Below are positions 44,106-51,998 of a DNA stretch of 64,000 bases, piece by piece. The first letter of the stretch is position 1. Every line of letters starts with the position of its first letter. The DNA comes from Flavobacterium sp. CG_23.5. GTDB taxonomy: Bacteria > Bacteroidota > Bacteroidia > Flavobacteriales > Flavobacteriaceae. The position numbers were made by a program, and so were the translations under genes. The notes under the pieces were generated by a model. That model searched no databases. It saw only the letters and a list, made by a program, of their open reading frames with translations, and was not told the origin of the DNA. Where the stretch lies: positions 1-64,000 of the forward strand of contig NZ_JAGGNA010000001.1 in NCBI RefSeq assembly GCF_017875765.1. Reading direction: 5' to 3'.

Positions 44106-44969
44106 TCATAAAGGCTCCGAGTAGTTTTTATCCGTAACTGCGTGGAGATTATACGCTCTCGTTTGCTCTTTTAATGGTATGTTTTGTGGTGTTTTTAGAT
44201 TAAATTTATTAGTGTTCAGCATCCAATTTCGCGCCGCTGCTTTCCAATCTTTCATTTTGGTTTTCCCACCAATGAGCCATCCGTTGCTGGAGTAATAATT
44301 GAAAAAGCGCTCTGCTTCGAACTCGGAATATTCTTGAAACTTGAAATACTCTTTGGTTAAGTCCACCGATGGGTTTTCGTCCGTTGTATCTTGTCTCTCG
44401 TCTCTCGACTGCGCTCGAGATGACACGCTCGAGATGACAGCTTTACTTTTTTCTTTTTTGGCGCAACTTTTTTTCTTTTCTTCTTTTTCTGGATTTTCAA
44501 AAATTGAATTATTATTAAAAATTTCAAACTCGGGTGTTCTCTCTATATTGTTTATATTGTTTTTAGATGTTTTTTTATTCTCTATATAGAGCTGACTATT
44601 AACCTGTTCAGTTACCTGACTATTTACTTGTTCAATTTTTGAGAAGGTAGATTCATTTTGTGAACTTGTATTTGCTGTTTCGCTTAGGTTGTAAATTTCT
44701 ACTTCGGAACCCAAATAGGGGTTGAATGATGGCGTGTATTTTATAAAACCTAATTCTTGTAACTCTTTCATACATTTGTGATAGGTAGCTTTTGATTTTA
44801 TTTTGGACGAAATCATAATTTCTTCTCGATTGATGGTGATCGGATTTTTGAACCGGTTGATGTTCCAGCATTGAAAGAGTGCTAAATACAGACTTATGTG
44901 AGAAGGATTGATGTTTTTTAGTGAGGCTGTTTTTTTGAAAAAGCCAGTGAGGTGTTTTATGTAATTCAT
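44106..44969 (-). CDS. Replication-type winged-helix protein of a mobile element
   Basis: 287 residues. The N-terminal part (SLYLALFQCWN, ITINREEIMISSKIKSKATY, KELQELGFIKYTPS) looks like a winged helix of the DnaD or replication-initiator type. The C-terminal part (FERFFNYYSSNGW-like, KTKMKDWKAAARNWMLN) matches the tail often seen in such proteins. Between them lies a disordered linker holding SSVSSRAQSRDERQDT, which is coded by an inserted dispersed palindromic repeat (44395-44440). The repeat keeps the frame. Precise role is inferred. Confidence 0.65.
   Translation of the reverse strand: MNYIKHLTGFFKKTASLKNINPSHISLYLALFQCWNINRFKNPITINREEIMISSKIKSKATYHKCMKELQELGFIKYTPSFNPYLGSEVEIYNLSETANTSSQNESTFSKIEQVNSQVTEQVNSQLYIENKKTSKNNINNIERTPEFEIFNNNSIFENPEKEEKKKSCAKKEKSKAVISSVSSRAQSRDERQDTTDENPSVDLTKEYFKFQEYSEFEAERFFNYYSSNGWLIGGKTKMKDWKAAARNWMLNTNKFNLKTPQNIPLKEQTRAYNLHAVTDKNYSEPL
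44395..44440. repeat. Dispersed palindromic repeat inside a gene
   Basis: CTCTCGACTGCGCTCGAGATG followed by a second shortened CTCGAGATGACA unit. It is related to the element at 499-522 (TTCGACTTCGCTCAGGATGA). This kind of palindromic repeat usually lies between genes in Bacteroidota; here it is in frame within the linker of the 287-residue protein. Confidence 0.65.
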
Positions 44970-45001
44970 ATTCTGGTGATTAGTGAAAAATGATTCTAAT
45001 T

Positions 45002-45304
45002 TTATTGATTTAGCATTTTGGCTATGTCGTCGTATTTATAGTATAGGATGCCTCCGATGCGGTTGTAATTTAGTGTTCCGTTGACGCGAAGGTTTTGGAG
45101 TGTGCCGGGTGAGATCTTGAGCAGTTTTCTAACCTCGGAAGATTTTAGCCATTGGGTTGGCTGCTCTTTTAGTGCCACTATTTCTTTAATTTCAGAAAGA
45201 ATGATGTTGCTAAAGTTTAGCAAGTCTCTTTTTGTAATGGGTTGGTGGTTTAGTAGTTCTAAATTTTCTACTTCAGGGAATAGTTTTTTCGGATGTAAGT
45301 TCAT
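45002..45304 (-). CDS. HTH (excisionase-like) DNA-binding protein
   Basis: 100 residues from the Met at 45304 (10 more if started at 45334). The C-terminal half is an HTH_17/MerR-type domain: WLKSSEVRKLLKISPGTLQN, LRVNGTLNYNRIGGILYYKY, DDIAKMLNQ. In Bacteroidota elements such genes sit between rteC/int and the mobilisation genes and act as excision or control factors. Short direct repeats lie directly upstream and may be its binding sites. Confidence 0.8.
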   Translation of the reverse strand: MNLHPKKLFPEVENLELLNHQPITKRDLLNFSNIILSEIKEIVALKEQPTQWLKSSEVRKLLKISPGTLQNLRVNGTLNYNRIGGILYYKYDDIAKMLNQ

Positions 45305-45374
45305 CGTAATTTGTTTTAAATTGTTACAAGACAAATTACTTTCAATTGATTGGTTTCTTTACCCAAGGTAATCG

Positions 45375-45528
45375 CAAGGTGGGTGTTGTTTTAGGGTAAA
45401 TTAATAGATTTCCCTTTGTTTCTTGAGCTGATTTTATGGAGGTATTCGAAAACGCGTTTTTTATGAATTGGTTTTTTTTAAGTTTTAGCCTAAATGGTCT
45501 GTAAAAGAATGCTAACCCAAGGTGGGTG
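45375..45528. repeat. Short direct repeats upstream of the HTH gene
   Basis: CAAGGTGGGTG occurs at 45375-45385 and 45518-45528, each followed by a TTGT and AGGG context. A partial CCCAAGGTAATC lies at 45363. The two full copies are 143 bp apart in the gap between the rteC-like gene and the HTH gene. They could be excisionase sites, an origin or an operator. Confidence 0.45.
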
Positions 45529-45564
45529 ATTGTAGGGAACTAAATCCAAGTTAAAGACCTGGAA

Positions 45565-46407
45565 TTAGTTTTGTTCTTCTTCTACGATTTTGTTGTTGAA
45601 GTTCTCGGATAAGGAATGCAAGAATTTTGTTTTTATCGTTTTTCTGTTTTTAATGTCTTGGAAGCATCGGTATATGCTGTCGTCTAAAACAATATTAAAC
45701 GTTTTGCTAAATTGACCTGCAATTTCCTTGATGTCCGTATTTCCACCATTGAACATTTTTAGGTTGTGTAAACCGTAAATAAGTTCCACCATTTCAATTT
45801 TGGAACCCGTCCAGTTGAGGTTAGATTTTGCAGTTTGATGATTAGAATTGGGGCTACTGTTTATCTCTTCAATCTTTTCTTCCAAGTATATTTCCAATAT
45901 ATCATTTGCAATAATGTTAGCAACCTTCACATCATGAGAAGTACATAGTTTTTTATCAAAATTTATTAAACTTATATCCAAATTGGATGTCTGTTTTTCA
46001 GAGTTTCTAATGAAATATAAATGATCATTGTGGATGCTACCGGAGCGGTAGTATTTATAAAATTCTTTGTCTTGTTTTGAAAATTGAAAACAATTGTTTA
46101 GCGCTTTTTCGTAATGCTTAATTTTAAGTTTTTTGCTATTGGACGGAGACTTGGATTCGATGTCCAAGATGCGGTTAAAGAAAATATACTTAGACGTTAT
46201 CTTAAATTTCAGTTCCTTAAAAAAGTGAATTTCATCTTCTTTCGAATTGAATATAAATTTTTCTAACCATAGGAAAAGTTCTTTGAGTTTTATTTCGATA
46301 TACTCTAAAGCCAATTTTGCCTGAGTGATAGGGTTTGCGTTTGTTTTTTTAATATGTTCAACTTCTAATTCAAATTCGTAAAAAAAATCATTACAACATC
46401 CCTGCAT
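45565..46407 (-). CDS. rteC: RteC domain protein
   Basis: 280 residues. The arrangement (N-terminal FYEFELEVEHIKKTNANPIT with helices, central KFKITSKYIFFNRILDIES, and the C-terminal WTGSKIEMVELIYGLHNLKM, FNGGNTDIKEIAGQFSKTFN) matches RteC proteins. RteC was first described as an activator of excision in Bacteroides conjugative transposons. It is 106 bp downstream of the integrase gene, as usual for this element type. Confidence 0.88.
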   Translation of the reverse strand: MQGCCNDFFYEFELEVEHIKKTNANPITQAKLALEYIEIKLKELFLWLEKFIFNSKEDEIHFFKELKFKITSKYIFFNRILDIESKSPSNSKKLKIKHYEKALNNCFQFSKQDKEFYKYYRSGSIHNDHLYFIRNSEKQTSNLDISLINFDKKLCTSHDVKVANIIANDILEIYLEEKIEEINSSPNSNHQTAKSNLNWTGSKIEMVELIYGLHNLKMFNGGNTDIKEIAGQFSKTFNIVLDDSIYRCFQDIKNRKTIKTKFLHSLSENFNNKIVEEEQN

Positions 46408-46513
46408 ATGTTACTAAATTAGTTGTCAAATATTAATCTAAACTATGCTTTTTTTATTGCGGTAAATCTTATTTATAAGTTAAATTTTTTATAATTTCTT
46501 ACAATATGTTAAA

Positions 46514-47770
46514 TTATGCCTTTATTTGGCCTGATTTGTTAGATAATGCGGTATTTGTATTTTTAAATTTTTCCTTTAAAATCATCATGTCATTACTGAT
46601 TTTATGATCCAGAATTTTTGCGTAATGTTGGGTAGTTTTCAAATTGGTATGTCCGAGCATTTTACTCACCGTTTCGATAGGAACGCCATTAGAAAGAGTA
46701 ACTGTTGTGGCAAAAGTATGTCGGGCGATGTGAAAAGTAAGGTCTTTGTTAATTCCACAGACATCGGCAATTTCTTTTAAATAGGCATTCATTTTTTGAT
46801 TACTCAAAATAGGTAAGAGGCGGTTTTCATTTAAGCATATGGGATGGTTTTCATATTTGTCCACAATCTGCTGTGCGAGCGGCAGTAATGGAATTTTGGA
46901 AGCGGTGTCTGTTTTTTGTCTGGTGGTAAAAATCCAATTATCGCCATCAATACCAAGGCTAATATGGGTTTTGGTTAATTGCTTTACATCGATGTATGCT
47001 AAGCCCGTAAAACAGCTAAAAACGAATATGTCGCGAACTAAGTCCAATCGCTCTGAAACAAATTCCTTATTAATCATACTTTCAATATCCGCTTCTGAAA
47101 GGAATTCCCTAACCACCTCTTTTACTTTTGCTTTGTAATTCACAAAGGGGTCTTTGTTAAGCCATCCATTGGATAAACATTGGTTTATGATTTTATGGAA
47201 GTTTTTTACATATTTGACAGCAGTATTGTTATTGCATTTTCTAACGCTTCGTAAATAAAACTCATATTCCATGATAAAGGCATGATCAATCTTTTCGATA
47301 TTAATATCGGTAAGGTTGTATTTCCAAAATAGGAAGTCTTTCGTGTGTTTTAAGGAAGTCTGGTAGCGTTCTAATGTGCCGGGGGCGTATTCAAATCCCA
47401 CCAGTTCTTTTATTTTTCGGTTGTGCTCCTCGAAAATAGGGATTAGCATTCGCTCGCGTTCTTTCTTTCCTTGGTATTCATTCTTGAAACTTTCATAAGT
47501 AATTTGAACTTGGTTCATGAAAAGTTTTTTCTCAGTTTCATAAACGGTTGCTCTCATTATGTCAAGTTGACCATTTATCAAACGAGCTTCCTCGCTGTTG
47601 CCTTTCATTTTAGATGCTTCTGACGACCACTTGGCTTCATCTACATAATGGCCTGAGCTACAATCAAAGCGTTGGCCGTTGATAGTTATGCGTTGATAAA
47701 TTGGCATTTGTGCTTGTGCATTGACTTTTGATTTTCTCAAATAATACAGAACGGTGATTTTTGTTTTCAT
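46514..47770 (-). CDS. int: Tyrosine site-specific integrase
   Basis: 418 residues. It has an N-terminal arm-binding beta domain, a SAM-like core-binding domain (about 100-200; YQTSLKHTKDFLFWKYN) and a catalytic domain. Catalytic residues seen are HIARH (His and Arg) and GHTNLKTTQHYAK (His and the Tyr nucleophile). The usual first Arg position reads FTGLAYIDV, as in many Bacteroidota integrases. It lies about 250 bp from a tRNA-end-like sequence that fits an att site. It recombines the element that extends to the left. Confidence 0.93.
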   Translation of the reverse strand: MKTKITVLYYLRKSKVNAQAQMPIYQRITINGQRFDCSSGHYVDEAKWSSEASKMKGNSEEARLINGQLDIMRATVYETEKKLFMNQVQITYESFKNEYQGKKERERMLIPIFEEHNRKIKELVGFEYAPGTLERYQTSLKHTKDFLFWKYNLTDINIEKIDHAFIMEYEFYLRSVRKCNNNTAVKYVKNFHKIINQCLSNGWLNKDPFVNYKAKVKEVVREFLSEADIESMINKEFVSERLDLVRDIFVFSCFTGLAYIDVKQLTKTHISLGIDGDNWIFTTRQKTDTASKIPLLPLAQQIVDKYENHPICLNENRLLPILSNQKMNAYLKEIADVCGINKDLTFHIARHTFATTVTLSNGVPIETVSKMLGHTNLKTTQHYAKILDHKISNDMMILKEKFKNTNTALSNKSGQIKA

Positions 47771-47870
47771 GTTGGTAGCCTTTAATTGATAATTAATTTA
47801 CTTTAATTGTCAATACAAGTCAAGATGTTCATTCTTTGAACCCCTTTATCTGTTGGGGTTAAGAAGAAAA

Positions 47871-47917
47871 TCGGTGCACCAGTTTTTCTCAGTGTCCCTG
47901 TGCACCGATTGTGCACC
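47871..47917. promoter_or_regulatory. GTGCACC repeats upstream of the integrase
   Basis: GTGCACC occurs at 47874-47880, 47900-47906 and 47911-47917. The first two form the inverted pair TCGGTGCAC and GTGCACCGA (47871-47879 and 47900-47908). They lie between the integrase start and the att-like sequence, where arm-type integrase sites or an operator would be expected. Confidence 0.45.
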
Positions 47918-47963
47918 TATTTTTTGAGAAATAATGAATAAAATGAATGATTGGTAAAAAGAA

Positions 47964-47997
47964 AAAACCCTTTAAATCATACGATTTAAAGGGTTTT
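47964..47997. terminator. Strong bidirectional terminator
   Basis: A perfect 15-bp stem, AAAACCCTTTAAATC with GATTTAAAGGGTTTT, around the 4-nt loop ATAC. It lies between the integrase promoter region and the att-like sequence and would insulate the element from host transcription. Confidence 0.85.
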
Positions 47998-48017
47998 AAT
48001 TCAATTTGTATTTATAC

Positions 48018-48036
48018 TGGCGGAGAAAGAGGGATT
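48018..48036. other. tRNA 3'-end-like att sequence
   Basis: TGGCGGAGAAAGAGGGATT is the reverse complement of a tRNA T-arm and acceptor end (AATCCCTCTTTCTCCGCCA). The rest of a tRNA is absent: the following bases do not form a T-loop. Elements that integrate into tRNA genes leave such a piece at the far end, so this is a candidate attR/attL core. I found no second copy inside the window. Confidence 0.5.
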
Positions 48037-48286
48037 TTACAATTCTCTATATATCACTTATAATCAGCAGTTTAAAATGTAAATTATAATTGGGTAACCG
48101 AAATCACCCCCTTTTTTATCGTAATGTATTCTATCAATTTGTGTTCAGTAAATATACAAAATATTGCAGATTTATTACAATTTTTGAGGATAAACCACAC
48201 TAAAAAATGAACATGTAAATGAACCGATGATTGAACAAGTTATTAGCCTAGTAAAGTTCAAAATTTGACGAGGTTAAATAAAGTTA

Positions 48287-48490
48287 CTACCCAATAATTA
48301 ATGGTTCAACTTGTTCAATTTTTAGGCTTGTATATTGGCAGAACTCTTCTATAGATACAAGCTCATTTTGGAGCTTATTGCGTTCCTTTCGGATGTTTTG
48401 TAACAATCTAATACTTTGGCGATAGCTCTTTCCGGTAATGCGTTGTATATCCTTCGGGTAAATACACAATCTCTTATATTCTGCTTTCAT
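48287..48490 (-). CDS. Small HTH-like hypothetical protein
   Basis: 67 residues, basic. LCIYPKDIQRITGKSYRQSI suggests a short helix-turn-helix (an ITGKSYRxSxRxLQxIR pattern common in small Bacteroidota proteins), followed by a second helical segment. Function unknown. It is the only gene in the 515-bp zone between the integrase and the cassette at 48802 apart from regulatory sequence; 48491-48801 shows no supported gene. Confidence 0.6.
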   Translation of the reverse strand: MKAEYKRLCIYPKDIQRITGKSYRQSIRLLQNIRKERNKLQNELVSIEEFCQYTSLKIEQVEPLIIG

Positions 48491-48801
48491 ACTCTATCTA
48501 TAGCTTTGATTGGGCTTTGACTTACTTGAAACTCCTGTAATCCAATTTATTTGACTAGATAAAATTAGTAAAAAATCTCTTTTGTTCAGAAGGGACAATT
48601 GTTGCGGTTTTTTGGGTGGTGGGATGAGACATTTGTGCTATTTCCTGTCATTTATACCTAAAAGGGACATATGGAATAGGGGAGTGTTTTTTATGCGATT
48701 TAATTGGCTAAAATTTGTTTTAGGATTCATTGGAATTGTTGCAACGGAAAGTGGATCGAGAGACTATTTAAAACAAATTATAAACTTAAATTTTAGGAAT
48801 T

Positions 48802-49557
48802 ATGGCAAGACAAAAAGGCATAATTAAGTTGAAAGGTACTATTGGAGATATTACTTTTTACAAAACCCAAGATGGGCATTTGGCACGTGAAAAAGGAGGC
48901 ATCGATGCCAGCAGAATCAAAAATGATCCTGCGTTTCAAAGAACGCGTGAGAACGGTTCTGAATTTGGAAGAGCTGGCAAGGCTGGGAAAATTTTAAGAA
49001 CGGCTCTGAGAGTCTTACTTCTAAATTCTGCGGACGGTAGAGTGGTGAGTCGACTTACCCAAGCGATGGTGAAAGTGATCCAAGCGGATACGATTAGCGA
49101 GCGTGGGTTACGAAATGTAATTGATGGTGAGGCTGAATTGCTTATTGGTTTTGAGTTCAACATCAGAGGGAAACTGGGGACCAGTTTGTTTGCTCCCTAT
49201 GTAGGGATAATCGACAGAGTATCTGGAGATATCAGCGTTGATTTGGATTCGTTTATTCCCGCTAATATGATTGCAGCTCCAGGAGGAACGACACATTTCA
49301 AAGTTATTTCAGCTGGTGCTGAAATTGATTTTGAGGCAGAGACTTTCGTTTCGACGAATTCTGAAACTGCTATTCTTCCATGGGATATGACAGCAACAGC
49401 GGCGATTAGTCATGTAAACCCGGTCACCCCAAACAGCACAAAACCGTTGTTTTTGGCTTTAGGTGTTGAATTTTATCAACAGGTAAATGGCCAGATGTAT
49501 CCTTTGAAAAATGGATCCTACAACCCTTTAGCTTTGGTTAGCGTAAGCGGATTGTAA
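48802..49557 (+). CDS. Conserved phage-like cassette protein (MARQKG type)
   Basis: 251 residues. It begins MARQKGIIKLKGTIGDITFY, then a basic helical region (FQRTRENGSEFGRAGKAGKI) and a beta-rich C-terminal half. It belongs to a recurring Bacteroidota cassette with a DUF5675 gene directly downstream (1 bp gap). I do not know a function; virion-like or secreted roles are guesses. It is the first gene of the cassette, and one of the few + strand genes here. Confidence 0.65.
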   Translation: MARQKGIIKLKGTIGDITFYKTQDGHLAREKGGIDASRIKNDPAFQRTRENGSEFGRAGKAGKILRTALRVLLLNSADGRVVSRLTQAMVKVIQADTISERGLRNVIDGEAELLIGFEFNIRGKLGTSLFAPYVGIIDRVSGDISVDLDSFIPANMIAAPGGTTHFKVISAGAEIDFEAETFVSTNSETAILPWDMTATAAISHVNPVTPNSTKPLFLALGVEFYQQVNGQMYPLKNGSYNPLALVSVSGL

Positions 49558-49558
49558 G

Positions 49559-49954
49559 ATGGTTTTGGTATTAACCAGAATCTATTTTCCTGATGGAACG
49601 CAAGGGATGCTAGAATGGAACGGCACACTAGTTTGTTATACCATCGAATTGCCTTGGTTGGGAAATCAAAGGCGTATCTCTTGTATTCCGGAAGGAGAAT
49701 ATGTTTTGCAGAAGCGGTTTAGCCCAAAATTTAATTGGCATTTGCATTTGAGAAATGTTCCAGGAAGAGATTTTATATTAGTCCATCCCGCCAATGACGC
49801 CAAAAAAGAATTGTTGGGCTGTATTGCTCCTGTAACGCAACATAGCGGAGTAGGAAAGGGCCGTTGCTTCCGAAAAGCGTTTGAAAAGCTAAAATCTTTG
49901 GTTTACGCCGCTTTAGATCGTAATGAAGTAGTGAAAATAAGTGTTCAATCTTAA
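49559..49954 (+). CDS. DUF5675 family protein
   Basis: 131 residues. LTRIYFPDGTQGMLEWNGTL, VCYTIELPWLGNQRRISCIP, EGEYVLQKRFSPKFNWHLHL and ILVHPANDAKKELLGCIAP follow the DUF5675 pattern (conserved E-LPW, R-SCIPEG-Y and HxGN-like region). Such genes lie in prophages and small elements beside holin-like genes. An enzymatic role in cell-wall release has been suggested by context, without proof that I know of. Confidence 0.82.
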   Translation: MVLVLTRIYFPDGTQGMLEWNGTLVCYTIELPWLGNQRRISCIPEGEYVLQKRFSPKFNWHLHLRNVPGRDFILVHPANDAKKELLGCIAPVTQHSGVGKGRCFRKAFEKLKSLVYAALDRNEVVKISVQS

Positions 49955-49965
49955 AAAGTAGTACT

Positions 49966-50226
49966 ATGAAATTAGTAGAAAGAGTAAAATCGCCAACTCC
50001 TAAATTTTTTAGGATTTTGAGAGCCATTGGATTGGCTTTGTTGGCCATAAGCGGAAGTGTGATTTCGGCGCCGGTTGTTTTGCCTGCTGCTGTGGTAAGT
50101 ATTGCAGGATATATGGCTGTGGCCGGAGGTGTTATTTCTGCTGTCAGTCAGATTACAGTTGATGAAGCAGCCCTGTTGAAGGTAGAACAAGAAATAATTC
50201 CAAAATCTAGAAGCGATGGAGACTAA
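49966..50226 (+). CDS. Small membrane protein of the cassette
   Basis: 86 residues with two hydrophobic helices (ILRAIGLALLAISGSVISAP, VVSIAGYMAVAGGVISAVSQ) between short basic and acidic ends. The size and two-helix layout recall holins. It is 11 bp downstream of the DUF5675 gene and overlaps the next small gene by 11 bp. Confidence 0.65.
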   Translation: MKLVERVKSPTPKFFRILRAIGLALLAISGSVISAPVVLPAAVVSIAGYMAVAGGVISAVSQITVDEAALLKVEQEIIPKSRSDGD

Positions 50227-50389
50227 TCTTACTTTAAAATCGGGCACCATTTTAGGAACGTTGTTGAGTATTGCATCCAATATCTTTTCTGAAGATATCG
50301 TAAAAACTATTATCTTAGCAGTTGTTGGAGCGATAGTTAGTTTTCTGGTTTCACTTCTTTTAAAGCGGTTGACCAAAAATAAAAAATAG
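50216..50389 (+). CDS. Very small membrane protein of the cassette
   Basis: 57 residues: METNLTLKSGTILGTLLSIA, then SNIFSEDIVKTIILAVVGAI and VSFLVSLLLKRLTKNKK. It has one or two membrane helices and a basic tail. Its ATG lies inside the preceding gene (11 bp overlap), which suggests coupled translation. Together the two could be a holin pair. Confidence 0.6.
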   Translation: METNLTLKSGTILGTLLSIASNIFSEDIVKTIILAVVGAIVSFLVSLLLKRLTKNKK

Positions 50390-50431
50390 AGATTCAGTTT
50401 TTGTGTGGTAACCTTTACTGAATTTTATAAG

Positions 50432-50460
50432 AAAGCCTAAATCGCGAGATTAGGCTTTTT
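50432..50460. terminator. Terminator after the cassette
   Basis: AAAGCCTAA pairs with TTAGGCTTT; the stem is extended by TC/GA with one bulged A and closed by GCGA, a GNRA-type loop. A T run follows. It separates the + strand cassette from the minus-strand gene ending at 50467. Confidence 0.8.
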
Positions 50461-50466
50461 TTTTGT

Positions 50467-50886
50467 TTACCGACAGTACCTAGACAAAATACATTTTTTT
50501 AGTTCATTAATCAGTTTTAGATTTTTCTCCAGATGTTCTTTTTGTAGTTCTAGCGCTTTGATTGCATCAATATCTTTCTGATGCTGCTCGAAGTCGTAAA
50601 GTAATTGATTGACTTTTTGGTCAAATTCAGTTTTGAATTTTTTAATTCTGATAAATGGAATAACGGACCCAATAAGGTGCTGATGCCAAAATTTCATTTG
50701 CCATAGGCTGTATGCTAGCCAGTAAATCATTTCGCCGTCTTCGTCGGATGAAAAAATGATCACATAACTATTGGTAAAAGGCTCTTTTTGGGGCTTGCCG
50801 CTGTTCATTCCTTTGTTGAGAATAAAGATTTGGTTTCCCTTGTAAATGGTTTCTTTCTGATGGGTTTTGATGATGAAGTTTGGCAT
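50467..50886 (-). CDS. DUF6943-like protein
   Basis: 139 residues. FIIKTHQKETIYKGNQIFIL, NKGMNSGKPQKEPFTNSYVI and HLIGSVIPFIRIKKF fit the pattern I associate with DUF6943, a protein family of Bacteroidota mobile elements. The C-terminal half is a coiled coil. It starts 9 bp from the second ~1 kb repeat, so gene and repeat may travel together. Function unknown. Confidence 0.65.
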   Translation of the reverse strand: MPNFIIKTHQKETIYKGNQIFILNKGMNSGKPQKEPFTNSYVIIFSSDEDGEMIYWLAYSLWQMKFWHQHLIGSVIPFIRIKKFKTEFDQKVNQLLYDFEQHQKDIDAIKALELQKEHLEKNLKLINELKKCILSRYCR

Positions 50887-50895
50887 GATTTCGGA

Positions 50896-51917
50896 TTTTA
50901 GATTGTGTGTCTCGCTGCGCTCGGCACCCTTATATTTTTAAAAGAAAAAGAAAAAAAAGAAAGTCGTCTAAGAAGAGGAGGTTTCAAAAGGAGTCAAGTT
51001 TTTTTGAAAAAATACTACCCGACTATTGCAATGGAAACCGATGCTTATCGACGGAGAAAAAGAGTTGTACTGAAAATGTAAGGGTGGAGATTTTTTCAAA
51101 AACCCAGAGGGCTTGAACTTTACTTTTTGAAACCGTAACTTAAATTTGCTTTCTTTTTATTTATTTTTTTTTCTTGTTAGCACAAAATATCATTGGTAAG
51201 CATTGTTTTTTAGGAGAACGTTCTTATGGAAACGGCAATCAAACACCCCCAAGCACCGCAAGGAGCACAAAAAAGTGGTGTCCCGTTTTTCAGGGACAAG
51301 GAACTTTTATTTGCGTATGAGGAGCGAAGTTGGCGGTGTTGCGGCAATCGAATAGCCACCCTAGACGCGAGAGTTAAGTGGAGGAGACCCTGATTTTTAT
51401 CAGGGTAAACGGAGCGAAACGTAGCGGATAGGAGCGTGAAACGGCGGGGAAAAAATAAAACACTCCCGACTTTTTTGGAGGGAAACCTTGATTTAGGGCA
51501 AAGTGAGGTTTTTCACCGAACGGAGCCAACCCCGATGGCTGTGCGAAGGAGCAACCGCTGAAAAAATAAGGGGCGACAGACATGATACTGCTGATTGCAG
51601 AGCAGCGTAGTTTACGAAGCGGAACGGAATGAAGTTGTATTGTGGCTGTAATAGCCCCGACGAACGCAGGAAGTGACCGTGTGGAGATGAGGAACGGAAC
51701 GGCGCAAAAAAAATAGCTGTCTCGCCTTTTCTTTTAGCGGGACTGCTATATTTTTTTGTGATGTGTAGTGTCTGTGGAATGGAGGGAAACCAAGCTATTT
51801 ATGATTAAGATAGATCCCCTAAATTACACGAAAATTTTTTGTGGAAATATGTGGTTGACCGACTGGAACTGCCGAACGGAACAAAGGGAACGACCGAAGG
51901 GAGACCGCTTGATTGCT
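50896..51917. repeat. ~1 kb non-coding repeat, copy B
   Basis: Same orientation as copy A (1-1068). Differences include a missing ~45-bp insert, a replaced segment near 51372-51412, and many single changes, several of which keep hairpin pairing (51268-51312 and 51705-51759). The right edge is sharp: GGGAGACCGCTTGATTGCT is shared and then both copies diverge. To the right lies a minus-strand gene at 51999. Nothing in the repeat looks protein-coding in both copies. Confidence 0.85.
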
Positions 51918-51998
51918 CGTAATGCTTAACGGAAACGTTGTTGTGATATTATCCTCTTTTCGTGGTTTGGCACACCCTTTATGATTTGTGATTCCTTT

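Noticed and set aside
48018..48036. A complete tRNA gene at the att-like sequence
   Set aside because: Only the acceptor and part of the T arm match; no anticodon arm or D arm can be folded on either side. I found no complete tRNA or rRNA gene in the window.
48582..48827. 81-codon plus-strand frame before the MARQKG-type gene
   Set aside because: It overlaps the start of the well-supported gene at 48802 in another frame and has no recognisable pattern or conserved character.
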